A DNA stretch of 64,000 nt. It comes from Desulfobulbus propionicus (lineage in GTDB: Bacteria; Desulfobacterota; Desulfobulbia; Desulfobulbales; Desulfobulbaceae). Numbering within the stretch: position 1 is the stretch's first letter; each line of letters begins with the position of its first letter. The notes beneath the pieces are model-generated. The model was given only the letters and a program-made list of their open reading frames with translations. It did no database searches and was not told where the DNA came from. This document shows, one piece after another, positions 53,015 through 62,885 of this stretch. The stretch lies in the NCBI GenBank assembly GCA_002748755.1, contig PDTD01000014.1, positions 26,223 to 90,222 of the forward strand, read 5' to 3'. A program made the position numbers and the translations under genes.

Positions 53015-54079
53015 ATGAAAAAAGTACGGGGGGTGATCGCCCTGCTTGTCTCCTTAGGGCTGGCAGGAATGGCTGCACTGGCGGTGTACAACTTTTGGGA
53101 TACGCCAGCTCCTGTCGAAAAGAAGGTTGTTCATGTCAAGACGAAACACCCAGAGATTGAGCCGCAAAAACCCTTGTCTTTGAGTCAAACTATTCCTGTG
53201 GGAATGCGGGTTGTCACCGTCACCATGAGTACCCAGAAAAATAATATAAGTGCGTTGAAAAAAGGGGACATGGTCGATGTCTTGGCCGTTACCCCCATCC
53301 CGAACGTGACGGAAGGACGTCTGACCAGGGTGCTGACGAAGGCGGTGCAGGTTCTGGGGGTTGCAATTGATGAGAATACAGGAGGACGGAAGGTCAGAAA
53401 TGTTGGGGTCTCGTTACTTGTGACCCCTGCTGAGGCGTCACTGATTAAAAGCGCCTCTGCTGCCTCTGATGTGCACCTTGTCTTGCGCAATCCGGAAGAC
53501 AAGGACGAGGCACCGCAAGGGGCTATGGCCTTTACTCCTGTGACAGGGGGAAAAACCTTTACCCAGCCAAAAAGAGACCTGACACAGCTCATCGCTCCCG
53601 GCATGCGGGCCATAACCCTGGAAGTTTCTCCAACAGATGGGGTGAACGGCGTCTTTCAACCAGAAGATAGAGTGGATATCCTTGTTACCAGCCTTTGGGG
53701 CAATGTCAGCTTGAAAGGCGAGAACAAACCCGGGGAAAAAGCTGTGTTGCGGGAGACCCATCGAAATTCGCGTATCATGCTGCAAAACATTAAGGTTATT
53801 GCAACAGACAACAGTCTGGGGTGGCAGGATGGGCACAATAGCCTGACTAAGATGGTAACCCTGGAAGTAAGCCCGGAAGATGCAGAGAAGTTGACTGTCT
53901 TGGCAGATTCAAAAAAAGGGAAAAATATCATTCGCCTCATCAGTCGTAATCAGGACGATGGTTCAACCGCGATAACAGAGGGGGCTGAGTTGCTGGACCT
54001 GCTGAGCAAACGGAGACCGTATATGGCAGTAGAAATAATCCGTGGCCCTTACCGTACAGTTCAGACTTTTTATAAATGA
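53015..54079 (+). CDS. cpaB: Flp pilus assembly protein CpaB/RcpC
   Basis: A 354-residue periplasmic protein with an N-terminal membrane anchor (GVIALLVSLGLAGMAALAVY). It has two SAF-like beta-clip domains with the motifs VTVTMSTQKNNISALKKGDMVDV and ITLEVSPTDGVNGVFQPEDRVDI. CpaB links the inner-membrane machine to the secretin. It overlaps the next gene by 4 bases. Confidence 0.88.
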   Translation: MKKVRGVIALLVSLGLAGMAALAVYNFWDTPAPVEKKVVHVKTKHPEIEPQKPLSLSQTIPVGMRVVTVTMSTQKNNISALKKGDMVDVLAVTPIPNVTEGRLTRVLTKAVQVLGVAIDENTGGRKVRNVGVSLLVTPAEASLIKSASAASDVHLVLRNPEDKDEAPQGAMAFTPVTGGKTFTQPKRDLTQLIAPGMRAITLEVSPTDGVNGVFQPEDRVDILVTSLWGNVSLKGENKPGEKAVLRETHRNSRIMLQNIKVIATDNSLGWQDGHNSLTKMVTLEVSPEDAEKLTVLADSKKGKNIIRLISRNQDDGSTAITEGAELLDLLSKRRPYMAVEIIRGPYRTVQTFYK

Positions 54080-55632
54080 GATATTATATGAATACCCGTC
54101 ATGTTTTTGGGGTTCTCCACTCCTTCTGTGTCGTCCTAGTGCTGGCTTTTTTCTCCCTGCCCGCTCTTGCTGATCTTTGCTCGGAAGGCGATCCGAGCCT
54201 ATGCCACCTTCAGGTCGAGCCCGGCAAAGCATTGCTCAAGAAGATGCAGACGCCCGTTACCAGGGTATTCGTTGGCCAACCTGAAATAGCTGATTGCCAC
54301 CTGATCACACCTACCCAGATTTTACTCATGGGAAAAGAGAGGGGCTCCACCAACCTGATCCTCTGGCATGGTGAAGAGAGCGTTGAGATGTATGATGTGG
54401 AGGTTTTTCTGCCCTCGGATCTTATTAGCCGTATTCAACAAGATCTGGCTGCAATTACTCCGAGTGCTCAGATAGATGTGCGTATAGGGAACAAAGGTTT
54501 GCTCCTTTCCGGTGAGGTGGAGAGCCAGGGCGAGCTGGATAAAGTCCTCAAAATTGTCTCCAGTCATGTCGGGTTCTACACGAACCTGATTACGGTTCGC
54601 GGCTCACAACAGGTGCAGTTGTCGGTGCGTATCGCTGAAGTCTCCCGCAGTGGCATCAAGCAGATGGGGTTAGGTATTTTTACCAATCATGACTGGGCCA
54701 TGGGCCTTTTACCGGGCGGAAGCACTGTCAGCGGGCGAATTGTAAATGAAGCAATGCGAACCCCTCCAAGCGATGCTTCTGTTGAGAACACCAACACCTA
54801 TTATCAGGATTCACAAGGTTTTTGGGCGCAGGAGACCAGCAGCTCCACGGGAGGATCCAGCTCCTCGGTGGCCTCGAATGTTACCAAAATACTAGGCAGT
54901 GAAATCAATCTCTCTTCTCCCTTTGCCTCTGCCATTCAACTCGCCGTTCATTCAGTAAATGATGACTTCATGGGTATTCTCAGTTTGCTGAAAGGGCAGA
55001 ACCTGGCCAGGATACTGGCCAGCCCAACCCTGGTGACCATGAGTGGCCAGGAGGCGAGCTTTCTGGTGGGAGGCGAATTCCCTGTGCCCATGAAGAGTAG
55101 TGAGGGGACAACTATCGAGTATAAAAGATACGGCATCATGCTGCGCTTTACCCCCATGGTGACGGGGAAAGAAACCATAACCATCCAGGTTGAGCCGGAA
55201 ATCAGCAGTGTGGATTACTCAACGGCTGTGGCCAGTGGGGGCGTTGCTGTCCCCGGATTGATCACGAGAACGGGCAGCACGACCCTGCAACTCAAAGATG
55301 GACAAACCTTTGCTATGGCGGGGTTGTTACGAGAGGATTTGTATACCTTCAGCAGCAAGGTTCCTCTGTTGGGAGATATTCCTTATCTAGGAACATTATT
55401 CACCAGTAAGGAGTTGAAAAAAAACGAGTCTGAGCTGATGATCATCGTGACTCCTCGTCTGGTGCGCGCCCTGAATCCTGAAGAGGTACCCGAACTTCCT
55501 GGTGAAAAGGAAATGGATATGGTGAGCGACTGGGATTTCTTTATGGAAAACGAGGTGGAGGCTGCTCCCATTGTTGAGCAGCCGCCGGTGGATGGACCTG
55601 ATATGATAGGAGGGGGTGGTTTTGCCCAATAA
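54076..55632 (+). CDS. cpaC: Flp pilus secretin CpaC/RcpA
   Basis: A 518-residue outer-membrane secretin. The signal peptide is near residues 5-32 (VVLVLAFFSLPALADL). The N-terminal BON-like domain has ARDVFVGQPEIAD-type strands: VTRVFVGQPEIADCHLI. The C-terminal pore domain has VRIAEVSRSGIKQMG, ILASPTLVTMSGQEASFLVG and the closing block VPLLGDIPYLGTLFTSKEL…ELMIIVTPRLV. A serine-rich stretch (SSSTGGSSSSVAS) lies in the middle. Start at 54076 or 54088. Confidence 0.92.
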   Translation: MRYYMNTRHVFGVLHSFCVVLVLAFFSLPALADLCSEGDPSLCHLQVEPGKALLKKMQTPVTRVFVGQPEIADCHLITPTQILLMGKERGSTNLILWHGEESVEMYDVEVFLPSDLISRIQQDLAAITPSAQIDVRIGNKGLLLSGEVESQGELDKVLKIVSSHVGFYTNLITVRGSQQVQLSVRIAEVSRSGIKQMGLGIFTNHDWAMGLLPGGSTVSGRIVNEAMRTPPSDASVENTNTYYQDSQGFWAQETSSSTGGSSSSVASNVTKILGSEINLSSPFASAIQLAVHSVNDDFMGILSLLKGQNLARILASPTLVTMSGQEASFLVGGEFPVPMKSSEGTTIEYKRYGIMLRFTPMVTGKETITIQVEPEISSVDYSTAVASGGVAVPGLITRTGSTTLQLKDGQTFAMAGLLREDLYTFSSKVPLLGDIPYLGTLFTSKELKKNESELMIIVTPRLVRALNPEEVPELPGEKEMDMVSDWDFFMENEVEAAPIVEQPPVDGPDMIGGGGFAQ

Positions 55633-56839
55633 GAGAGTGGTGAATACCGATCCTGCGCATCTTGTCAAGGGGATCATTGTTACAGACGATGAGCGTCTTG
55701 CTGATGTCATTGGAGAAGAGATACGGTTTATATGCAAGATCGCGCTCAAGACACCTTCTCCTGCCCTGGCGCTTGAAAAGATCAGCACAGAGACTATCCA
55801 GGTGTTGTACCTGCACCTGGATGATGGGGATACCATATCGCTTTTTGCCCTGGTCGAGCAGGTCCGCAGGCTCCAGCCGGACATCCGGGTGTTTCTTGTT
55901 GCCGCGGAAAAAAACAGTGATCACATCCTGCAGGGTTTACGTCTGGGAATTGAGGATTACATCATTGTATCTGAAAAGGAGGAAAGCGCCTTTCTGGCCC
56001 CTTTGCAAAAAGCAATGGGACAGGAACAACCTGGAAGCATCAACGGTTACATCTATTCCCTCTTCAGTATGAAAGGGGGACAGGGGGTGACCTCTTTGTG
56101 TGTCAATCTTGCTGATCAGATCCGCGAGGTGACAGGGGGGCGCGTCTTGCTGCTTGATCTGAATCTCTATCTGGGGGGGGTCAACAGTGCGCTCAACTGT
56201 ACTCATAACTGTACGGCTTATGATCTTATCAGGGATCATGAACGCATGGATGAAAACCTCTTGTTTTCCTCTCTTTTTCAGCACCCGCACGGTTTTTATG
56301 TTGTGCCGGGACCGGCTGAAGTAAGTGATGCAGAAAGGATTGACCGCTCCCAGGTAATCGCCATGCTGACCTTGCTCAGGCGATACTTCACCTACATTGT
56401 TGTCGATCTGCCCCACGACTTTACCGAACGGACCCTCGCCACCATCGAAGAATCAGATAAGCTTCTGATCGTTGTCGAGCCAGACCTGTTGTCGGTAAAA
56501 AGTGTCCAGCAGACCCTCTATTTTTTCCAGGAACTCAATTACACTGATACCAAAATAGGGGTACTGCTCAACCGGCAGGACAATAAAAACGTGCTGCAGA
56601 AGGAAGATATTGAGATTGCGTTACAGCAGCCTCTTTTCGCTGCAATCAGCAACGGGTGGAAGACCTTGAGCCAGGCACAGAAAAAAGGTGAACCGTTGAG
56701 CGGTACCTACCGCAGGCAGAGAGTGACGCAGGATATTCGGGCTGTGGCTGCCAAGTTGACCGGCATCTCGGATACCAAGGGTTCGCTTGGTTTGCTGCAG
56801 CGTTGGTTTACAAGGTACAAGCGTTATGAAACTGAGTGA
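55622..56839 (+). CDS. cpaE: CpaE/TadZ-like MinD-family protein with altered Walker A
   Basis: A 405-residue localisation protein. An N-terminal receiver-like domain (IRVFLVAAEKNSDHILQGLRL) is followed by a MinD/ParA ATPase-like domain. Its deviant Walker A reads SMKGGQGVTSLCVNLA: the second lysine (normally KGGVGKT) is valine, a change known from some TadZ proteins. The DLNLYLGGVNSAL and DLPHDFTE blocks are the other loop motifs. It likely marks the pole for pilus assembly. Start at TTG 55622 is preferred because GGAGGGGG lies 5 bases before it; GTG at 55616 is closer to the box. It overlaps the stop of cpaC and the next start. Confidence 0.85.
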   Translation: MPNKRVVNTDPAHLVKGIIVTDDERLADVIGEEIRFICKIALKTPSPALALEKISTETIQVLYLHLDDGDTISLFALVEQVRRLQPDIRVFLVAAEKNSDHILQGLRLGIEDYIIVSEKEESAFLAPLQKAMGQEQPGSINGYIYSLFSMKGGQGVTSLCVNLADQIREVTGGRVLLLDLNLYLGGVNSALNCTHNCTAYDLIRDHERMDENLLFSSLFQHPHGFYVVPGPAEVSDAERIDRSQVIAMLTLLRRYFTYIVVDLPHDFTERTLATIEESDKLLIVVEPDLLSVKSVQQTLYFFQELNYTDTKIGVLLNRQDNKNVLQKEDIEIALQQPLFAAISNGWKTLSQAQKKGEPLSGTYRRQRVTQDIRAVAAKLTGISDTKGSLGLLQRWFTRYKRYETE

Positions 56840-58181
56840 ACGACTGAAATCAGATGATTCCTGGGCCGATTATCGCCAGCAGATCCAGGCAAGGTCCCAT
56901 CTGGACAGGAAAACCTATAATGACCTCAAGTCCAAGGTCCATTTTCATCTTGTGGAAGAGCTGGATATCACTTCGGTAACAGAACTGCCAAGGGAGATAC
57001 TTGCAGAATCCATCCGCGTGGGTCTGGAGCAGATCACATCTGCCCTCAATCTTCCCCTGAACCAGGTGGAGCGATCCGTCTTAGTCGCCGACCTGATGGA
57101 TGAAATTCTGGGGCTTGGCCCCATTGAGTCGTTGATCCATGATGAGTCTATTCAGGATATATTGATCAACGGGTATGATCAGGTCTTTGTTGAACGCGGC
57201 GGCCTGCTGGAACATACAGATATTAAGTTCAGGGATAATGACCACCTGCTCCAGATTATTGATCGTATTGTATCCAGAGTAGGGAGAAGGGTTGATGAAT
57301 CCTCACCCATGGTTGATGCCCGGCTGACCGATGGGAGCAGGGTGAATGTTATCATCCCGCCTCTGGCGCTTTTAGGGCCGGTTGTTTCCATACGGAAATT
57401 TGGGAAAAGGCCTGTTGATTTAGAGAGACTGTTACAAACCAAAGCGCTTACCCCCCAAATACACACCTTTCTTCAAGCAGCGGTGCAGTCGAAACTCAAC
57501 ATACTGATTTCCGGCGGTACCGGGGCGGGTAAAACGACCCTGCTCAATATTTTTTCTGAATACATACCTCCCACCGAACGTATTGTTACCATTGAGGACA
57601 GTGCTGAACTGCGCCTTAATCAGCCCCATGTGGTACCCTTGGAGTCTCGGCCACCTAATGTGGAAGGCCGTGGTGAGGTGACCCTGACTGATCTGGTAAA
57701 AAACTGCTTGCGTATGCGCCCAGACCGGATCATTGTCGGAGAGGCCCGTGGTGGGGAGGTCATGGATATGCTCCAGGCCATGAATACCGGCCACCCTGGA
57801 TCCATGAGCACTATCCACGCAAACACCCCCAAAGATGCGCTCTCAAGAATGGAGGTGATGGCCGGCATGGGAACCACCTTTTTTTCAGAAAGGGCTTTGC
57901 GTGGTTTGATTGCCAGCGCCATCCATATCATCGTGCAGTTGGCCCGTTTACCTGATGGCAGCAGGCGGGTGATCTCTGTATCCGAAGTGCGGGGCATGGT
58001 CAATGAGATGGTTGAAGTCCAGCCGCTGATTGTGTTTCGTCAGGAAGGAGTGGACGATGCAGGGCAGGTATATGGGAATTTTCAAGGAACAGGGACCGCT
58101 CCCTTGTTTGCAGAGCATATACGGTCCTTTGGCCTTGAGATGCCCGATGACATCTTTGATCACATTGTTCAGGTACCCTGA
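56826..58181 (+). CDS. cpaF: Flp pilus assembly ATPase CpaF/TadA
   Basis: A 451-residue secretion ATPase that powers pilus assembly. The Walker A is ISGGTGAGKTTLLNIFS and the Walker B region is RPDRIIVGEARGGEVMDML. The Asp box is IEDSAELRLNQPHV and the His box is GHPGSMSTIHANTP. It lacks a signal sequence and probably forms a hexamer under TadB/TadC. It starts inside the end of cpaE (14-base overlap) and its stop overlaps tadB. Confidence 0.94.
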   Translation: MKLSERLKSDDSWADYRQQIQARSHLDRKTYNDLKSKVHFHLVEELDITSVTELPREILAESIRVGLEQITSALNLPLNQVERSVLVADLMDEILGLGPIESLIHDESIQDILINGYDQVFVERGGLLEHTDIKFRDNDHLLQIIDRIVSRVGRRVDESSPMVDARLTDGSRVNVIIPPLALLGPVVSIRKFGKRPVDLERLLQTKALTPQIHTFLQAAVQSKLNILISGGTGAGKTTLLNIFSEYIPPTERIVTIEDSAELRLNQPHVVPLESRPPNVEGRGEVTLTDLVKNCLRMRPDRIIVGEARGGEVMDMLQAMNTGHPGSMSTIHANTPKDALSRMEVMAGMGTTFFSERALRGLIASAIHIIVQLARLPDGSRRVISVSEVRGMVNEMVEVQPLIVFRQEGVDDAGQVYGNFQGTGTAPLFAEHIRSFGLEMPDDIFDHIVQVP

Positions 58182-59146
58182 TGCGATTTGTCCTGGCCTT
58201 TTCAGCATTCTGTTTTGTTGTGGTTCTGGGGCTGGTCTGTTATGTTCTGGTGTCTTTTGTTCGGGAGAAAGCCAGAAAGAAGCAGATTGCCGACCTGCTC
58301 ACTGCCGGGGAAGGGTTATCCCGCCTGCCAAACCAAGGCAAAAACAGCGAAAAGGAACAGGCGCAACAGGCGGGTCTCTCTGTGTTTGGCTATCAGGTCG
58401 ACCTGACTAGACTGCAGGCTCTGCTTGCCTCTGCGAATGTGGCGCTGTCACCGGAGCGCTTTATCGTACTCTCGCTGGGGGTGGCCATACTCGGATTCTG
58501 CATCGCATTTTTGATGTCAGGCCGGGCAATTGTAGCCATACCGCTGATGCTGGGGCTCTGTTGTCTCCCTGTCTTTTATATTCTGTACCGGCGTAAGCAG
58601 CGTGATGCGGCACTGGTGGAGCAACTGCCGGAGGCACTGGATATGATAGTACGGGCCTTACGGGTGGGGCAATCGGTGGATAATGCGCTCAAGGAAGTTA
58701 CCCGTACCTGTTCCGACCCTTTGGGCAGAGAAATACGGGTTATCCACGAGGAGATCGCGCTGGGTATTCCTTTTGTCCAGGCCATGAAGAATTTTGAGGG
58801 CCGCTTTGCCAGGTTAGCAGATGTCAAGCTGATGACCACAGCTTTTGTCATTCAACGTGAAACCGGGGGGAACCTGACCCGGGTGTTGGCCAACCTGGCG
58901 GATCTCATTCGTGAGCGTGACACCCTGAAACGACAGGTGCAGGCGCTGACCGCCGAAGGCCGTTCCTCTGCCATGGTTTTAGGGGTCCTGCCCATTTTTG
59001 TTATGGGTGTTTTCTGGTTGACCAGGCCGGAATACATTGGCGTGCTGTTTACCCATCCCCTGGGCAGGAAACTTCTCATTGTCGCCATCCTGTTGGAAGT
59101 TTTAGGTTTTCTGCTCATGCGGCTTATGACCAGGATGGACCCATGA
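58181..59146 (+). CDS. tadB: Inner-membrane Flp pilus protein TadB
   Basis: A 321-residue polytopic membrane protein with the T2SF domain. Membrane segments: AFSAFCFVVVLGLVCYVLV at the N-terminus, two more at the middle, and FVMGVFWLTRPEYIGVLF near the end. The core LPEALDMIVRALRVGQSVDNAL…GNLTRVLANLADLIRER is the TadB/TadC-specific pattern. It forms the platform with TadC. One-base coupling to cpaF and four-base overlap with tadC. Confidence 0.92.
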   Translation: MRFVLAFSAFCFVVVLGLVCYVLVSFVREKARKKQIADLLTAGEGLSRLPNQGKNSEKEQAQQAGLSVFGYQVDLTRLQALLASANVALSPERFIVLSLGVAILGFCIAFLMSGRAIVAIPLMLGLCCLPVFYILYRRKQRDAALVEQLPEALDMIVRALRVGQSVDNALKEVTRTCSDPLGREIRVIHEEIALGIPFVQAMKNFEGRFARLADVKLMTTAFVIQRETGGNLTRVLANLADLIRERDTLKRQVQALTAEGRSSAMVLGVLPIFVMGVFWLTRPEYIGVLFTHPLGRKLLIVAILLEVLGFLLMRLMTRMDP

Positions 59147-60066
59147 GTGCGCCGCTTATCATTGCCTCCGTTGTTTTTCTTGCTGTGTTTGCAGCTCTCA
59201 TGAGCCTGTATGTCTACCTTGAGGAAAGGTACTGGCGCGCCGTGGTGGCACGCAGGCTGTTTGGCACAACCCGAGAGGCAAAAGACATGGTGGCGCGTTT
59301 TAACGCTCCCTGGATTCGCGCCGCCCACAGGTTGGGCGGGGCGGCAATGCCGCAGGAGCAACGCAGCCTGGACACTGTTCGCCAACAGCTCAGTTTTGGC
59401 GGCTACCGTACGCCGGGTAGCCTCCAGGTGTATTATGGCATGCGCATTGGGGGGATGCTGGTCTTTGGCGGACTCTATATTTTTGTTGCCCTGCTTACGG
59501 GAAACCTACATCTCTCCAACATCCTGCTGCTTTTTCTCCCCTTGGCTGTTGGTTATTACCTCCCGGCCTGGCTGTTGCATTTGCAGGTGCAATCACGGCA
59601 AAAACAGATTTTTCGGGAATTGCCCGATGCTCTGGATCTGGTGCTGATTTGTCTTGAGGCAGGACTGGGCTTTGATATGGCCCTGTACCGGGTCAGTAAA
59701 GAAGTGGCCAAGGTCTCACCTGTGTTATCTGAAGAGTTCGCTCAATATTTCCTTGAAGTTCAGAGTGGTTTGCCGCGCAGATCGGTTCTCCGCAATCTTT
59801 CCGAACGTAATGGAGTGGAAAGCCTGACCAGCGTTGTGGCTGTTCTGCTTCAATCTATCCGCTTTGGGACGAATATTGGCGATGCGCTTAAGGTGCATAT
59901 TCAGTCCATGCGAACCAGAAGACGGCAGATAGCTGAAGAGAGCGGGGCCAAGATATCTACCAAACTCACCTTCCCCATGGTGATGTTGATTCTACCGGCT
60001 CTTGTTATGGTGATCCTGGGACCGGCCTTAATAAACATTTTTGAAAAGTTGAAAGGAGGCTTGTAA
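59143..60066 (+). CDS. tadC: Inner-membrane Flp pilus protein TadC
   Basis: A 307-residue T2SF-domain protein, partner of TadB. ELPDALDLVLICLEAGLGFDMAL and FGTNIGDALKVHIQSMRTRRR are characteristic. It has about four membrane segments and ends in MVMLILPALVMVILGPALI. It directly abuts tadD (TAATG). Confidence 0.92.
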   Translation: MSAPLIIASVVFLAVFAALMSLYVYLEERYWRAVVARRLFGTTREAKDMVARFNAPWIRAAHRLGGAAMPQEQRSLDTVRQQLSFGGYRTPGSLQVYYGMRIGGMLVFGGLYIFVALLTGNLHLSNILLLFLPLAVGYYLPAWLLHLQVQSRQKQIFRELPDALDLVLICLEAGLGFDMALYRVSKEVAKVSPVLSEEFAQYFLEVQSGLPRRSVLRNLSERNGVESLTSVVAVLLQSIRFGTNIGDALKVHIQSMRTRRRQIAEESGAKISTKLTFPMVMLILPALVMVILGPALINIFEKLKGGL

Positions 60067-60887
60067 TGAACAGCAGCTTATCTGTTTATTGCATGAGCAT
60101 GTTGTTGCTGGCAAGCATTGTGTTAACAGCTTGTTCCGCTCCAAGGCCTACAGAACAACCCAAAATCATTTTTCAATCGGATGACACGGCTCAGCAGGCC
60201 AACTGGCCACCTGAAAAGATCGCACCCAACTATGAAGCCCTGGCTCGCGATTTAGTTCGACAAAAGCACTATGAAGTTGCTTTGGGGCAGCTCAACATGG
60301 CCCTGGAAGAAGGGCCCGGCAGTGCAGAGGTCTATTATCTGCAAGGAGTCTGTCTGCGGGAAACCGACCGTCCGGAAGAGGCGCTGGCCTCTTTTGCAAA
60401 GGCTTTGCAGTATGATCCCAAGTATGCAAGAGCCTACAATGGTATGGGGCTGGTGCATGTGAAAGATGATCTTTTTGGGAAAGCGATTGAGGCGTTTACG
60501 CGCGCAGTCGAACTGGACCCGGCGCGGGCTGATTTTATCAATAACCTCGGCTACGCCTATCTGATGGATAAGCAGTTTACCCAGGCGGAGCACTTTTTTA
60601 TTCGCAGCCTTGCCATTGATTCGGAATATACCACTGCCCGTAATAATCTGGCCCTCTGTTACGGCTTTGTACAGCGAGACAAAGATGCCTTCAAGGTGCT
60701 CAGAGAGAAGGCGCCAGCCCAGGTGGCCTACCATAATATGGCGGTCATTTATCGCTTGGTGGGTAAGCACACAAAAGCTGCTGAGGCTGAACAGAAGGCG
60801 ATAAGCCTGAACAAAGAGGCTGCAGAGGGTGCACCAGGTGCGGCCACAGAAGAAAATTTCCTGGAACCCAAGCCGACCCCGTATTGA
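60066..60887 (+). CDS. tadD: TadD-like TPR lipoprotein
   Basis: A 273-residue lipoprotein. The signal ends in ASIVLTAC. Four to five TPR repeats follow (GSAEVYYLQGVCLRETDRPEEALASFAKAL; ARAYNGMGLVHVKDDLFGKAIEAFTRAVEL; ADFINNLGYAYLMDKQFTQAEHFF, each with the W/L-G-Y pattern). In Tad loci TadD assists assembly of the secretin. GGAGG lies before the ATG, overlapping the tadC end. A rearranged second copy of part of this gene lies at 63.2 kb. Confidence 0.88.
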   Translation: MNSSLSVYCMSMLLLASIVLTACSAPRPTEQPKIIFQSDDTAQQANWPPEKIAPNYEALARDLVRQKHYEVALGQLNMALEEGPGSAEVYYLQGVCLRETDRPEEALASFAKALQYDPKYARAYNGMGLVHVKDDLFGKAIEAFTRAVELDPARADFINNLGYAYLMDKQFTQAEHFFIRSLAIDSEYTTARNNLALCYGFVQRDKDAFKVLREKAPAQVAYHNMAVIYRLVGKHTKAAEAEQKAISLNKEAAEGAPGAATEENFLEPKPTPY

Positions 60888-60940
60888 GTCGGCCACGGAA
60901 GAGATGCTCCCTGTCAACAAAAAATACGGAAGACCTTGTC

Positions 60941-61240
60941 ATGATTACCTCTCGCTCCAGTTCTCTATTGAGGAAAATGGTTGCTTTTTTCTTTCTGGCA
61001 ATACTTGTTGTCGGCTGCAGTCCTGCCCAAAAGAACCTCTCCCCCGACTTTGGTACTTCGTCTCATAGGGCGTTTGCTGCCCAGACGCTCAACTCTGTTG
61101 GGCCGGAAAACAGGTCCCATGTCGATACCACACCCGGTGACTTGAGCAATCAGATTTACCAGAAACGCTACATAAAGATGCTCACCGAGGACAAGAAAGA
61201 CAAAGAAAGCGGGAGCGATCAGCTCAAAGGGCTGCAGTAA
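60941..61240 (+). CDS. Small lipoprotein of the Tad locus, CpaD-like tail
   Basis: A 99-residue predicted lipoprotein: signal MVAFFFLAILVVGC with the lipobox VVGC. The mature part contains PDFGTSSHRAFAAQTLN, which resembles the conserved DFGNAxxxNxAxQxxxP element of CpaD-type proteins. The C-terminus is lysine- and aspartate-rich. It is probably a small secretin accessory. The start at 60941 has GGAAGA upstream; a TTG start at 60884 would overlap tadD. No firm family. Confidence 0.6.
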   Translation: MITSRSSSLLRKMVAFFFLAILVVGCSPAQKNLSPDFGTSSHRAFAAQTLNSVGPENRSHVDTTPGDLSNQIYQKRYIKMLTEDKKDKESGSDQLKGLQ

Positions 61241-61259
61241 AACGCTGGAGGGGTAGGTT

Positions 61260-62711
61260 ATGCAGGTGCAACGATCCGGCCTTTCTTTTCAGAGGACGAA
61301 CCAAAAGGGGAGTGTTGCGGTTGTTGTGGCCTTGCTTTTGTCTGTTTTGGTGGGCATCATGGCCTTTACCATGGATGTTGGTTACCTCTATTATATGAGA
61401 AACAAGTTACAAAATAGTGTAGAGGCTGTTGCCCTGGCAGGGGTTCGCCACCTCTGTGAGGAGGACATGGAGGAACGTGCCCGCACTATGGCCGTGGAAA
61501 ATGGTCTCTCAGACGATTCGGCCCAGCTGGAAATCATCCCCGGTTTTTATGATGCAAGAAACGAGTTTGCCCAGGACCTGGGAGACTATAAAGATTTTGG
61601 GCCGCCGCCTGAAGGCAGATATGATAACGCAGTACTCATTCGTCACACCCAAACGGTGCCCAGCCTGACAGGAATGCATAAAGAGGTGAGGCTGAGAGCT
61701 GAAGCCGTGGCCTATCTCAAAAGGGTGGATATTGCCTCTCTGGACCCGGAGGGGTATATCCATCTCGGTCATAAGAGCAGCTGGGAAAACACCGTTTTTT
61801 TAAGTAATAACAAAATCGAGTATCCTGAAGATGCTGTTTGCGATGGAAAATTCTATCCGACTCCCGAGTTCACTGATTGTGATTTCTACACTGTGAATGG
61901 GGTGTATTCCGTCGGCGTTACTATCGTCCCTTCTGGGTGGCTTTGGGAAGATATGATTGTGGAGTGGGATAGCGCTTCTTCCCCTGTTCAGGGTAACAGC
62001 TCCATTGCCATAGAACCGCTCACCGGGATCAGGCCAGTGGATGAAGCTACCCTGGATTACTGGTATGATCGAGCGGATACTGTTTATACACCAGATCAGG
62101 CTGGGCAGGATAATGTCTTTTATGGAATAGATTATGCCTCCTTTATTGGACCGAACCATTGTTGTTTTGATTTGGCAGCAGAGCCTGGTACGGGAAGAAG
62201 AGTGATTTTTTTTGACGCAGGAGAGGACGATGATTATCAAGTTCTGTTTAGTTTACGACCTCCTACTAGCAACGTCCCCCATACACCTAATGGCGATACC
62301 ATATCCGGCTTGACATTTATCGCCAACTGCCCGATAAATATTCTGAATTATCTGAAACCCGGTAATTCTAATGACCAGCTGAAGCAGCATATTGGCGGCA
62401 AAGGAGAGGAGCAGACCATCATTATTTGCTCTGAAGATATTGTCAGCTATACCAGTCGCGGGGCGGGGACCATCTATGAGGGGGTGGTGTTTCGTACTGG
62501 CGGTGATTTTATAGTGGAGGAACTAACCGATTGGGAGGTCTCTCATCACCTGAGAGTGATCGCTGATGGCAGTATCTATGGGAAAAAGTATTCTAATTAC
62601 CGTAACGATCCAGGCACTATAGGGCTAACAAACAACGCCATTTTTGCCCCTCCCTGTATGACTGGAATGGCGCGGCTGGGTCGCCTCGAAGCAGCCGACA
62701 CAGGTGAGTAA
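61260..62711 (+). CDS. TadG-like pilus-assembly protein
   Basis: A 483-residue protein with one N-terminal membrane helix (VAVVVALLLSVLVGIMAFTMDVGY). It has the TadG-like N-terminus in which NKLQNSVEAVALAGVRHL is the usual helical turn. The long C-terminal part is secreted and rich in aromatic and acidic residues (ATLDYWYDRADTVYTPDQ). Towards the end SIYGKKYSNYRNDPGTIGLTNNAI is reminiscent of beta-strands in integrin-like domains, but I cannot name a domain. No von Willebrand metal site (DxSxS) was seen. GGAGGGG before the ATG. Last gene of the Tad run. Confidence 0.75.
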   Translation: MQVQRSGLSFQRTNQKGSVAVVVALLLSVLVGIMAFTMDVGYLYYMRNKLQNSVEAVALAGVRHLCEEDMEERARTMAVENGLSDDSAQLEIIPGFYDARNEFAQDLGDYKDFGPPPEGRYDNAVLIRHTQTVPSLTGMHKEVRLRAEAVAYLKRVDIASLDPEGYIHLGHKSSWENTVFLSNNKIEYPEDAVCDGKFYPTPEFTDCDFYTVNGVYSVGVTIVPSGWLWEDMIVEWDSASSPVQGNSSIAIEPLTGIRPVDEATLDYWYDRADTVYTPDQAGQDNVFYGIDYASFIGPNHCCFDLAAEPGTGRRVIFFDAGEDDDYQVLFSLRPPTSNVPHTPNGDTISGLTFIANCPINILNYLKPGNSNDQLKQHIGGKGEEQTIIICSEDIVSYTSRGAGTIYEGVVFRTGGDFIVEELTDWEVSHHLRVIADGSIYGKKYSNYRNDPGTIGLTNNAIFAPPCMTGMARLGRLEAADTGE

Positions 62712-62885
62712 AGACTGGTCATGGGTGCAATACAGGCACTCTTCCCCGCTGGTAAGCGAACGCAATACAACTCCGTGTACGCGAGTAAGCGGGAAAGGGT
62801 GATCCTGAAAATGGATGCCCTCAAAAAGGTACAGGCTTAAAAGCAGGTGCAACCAGGGTGATCCGTGCCTTGTGTGTAGTGATGC

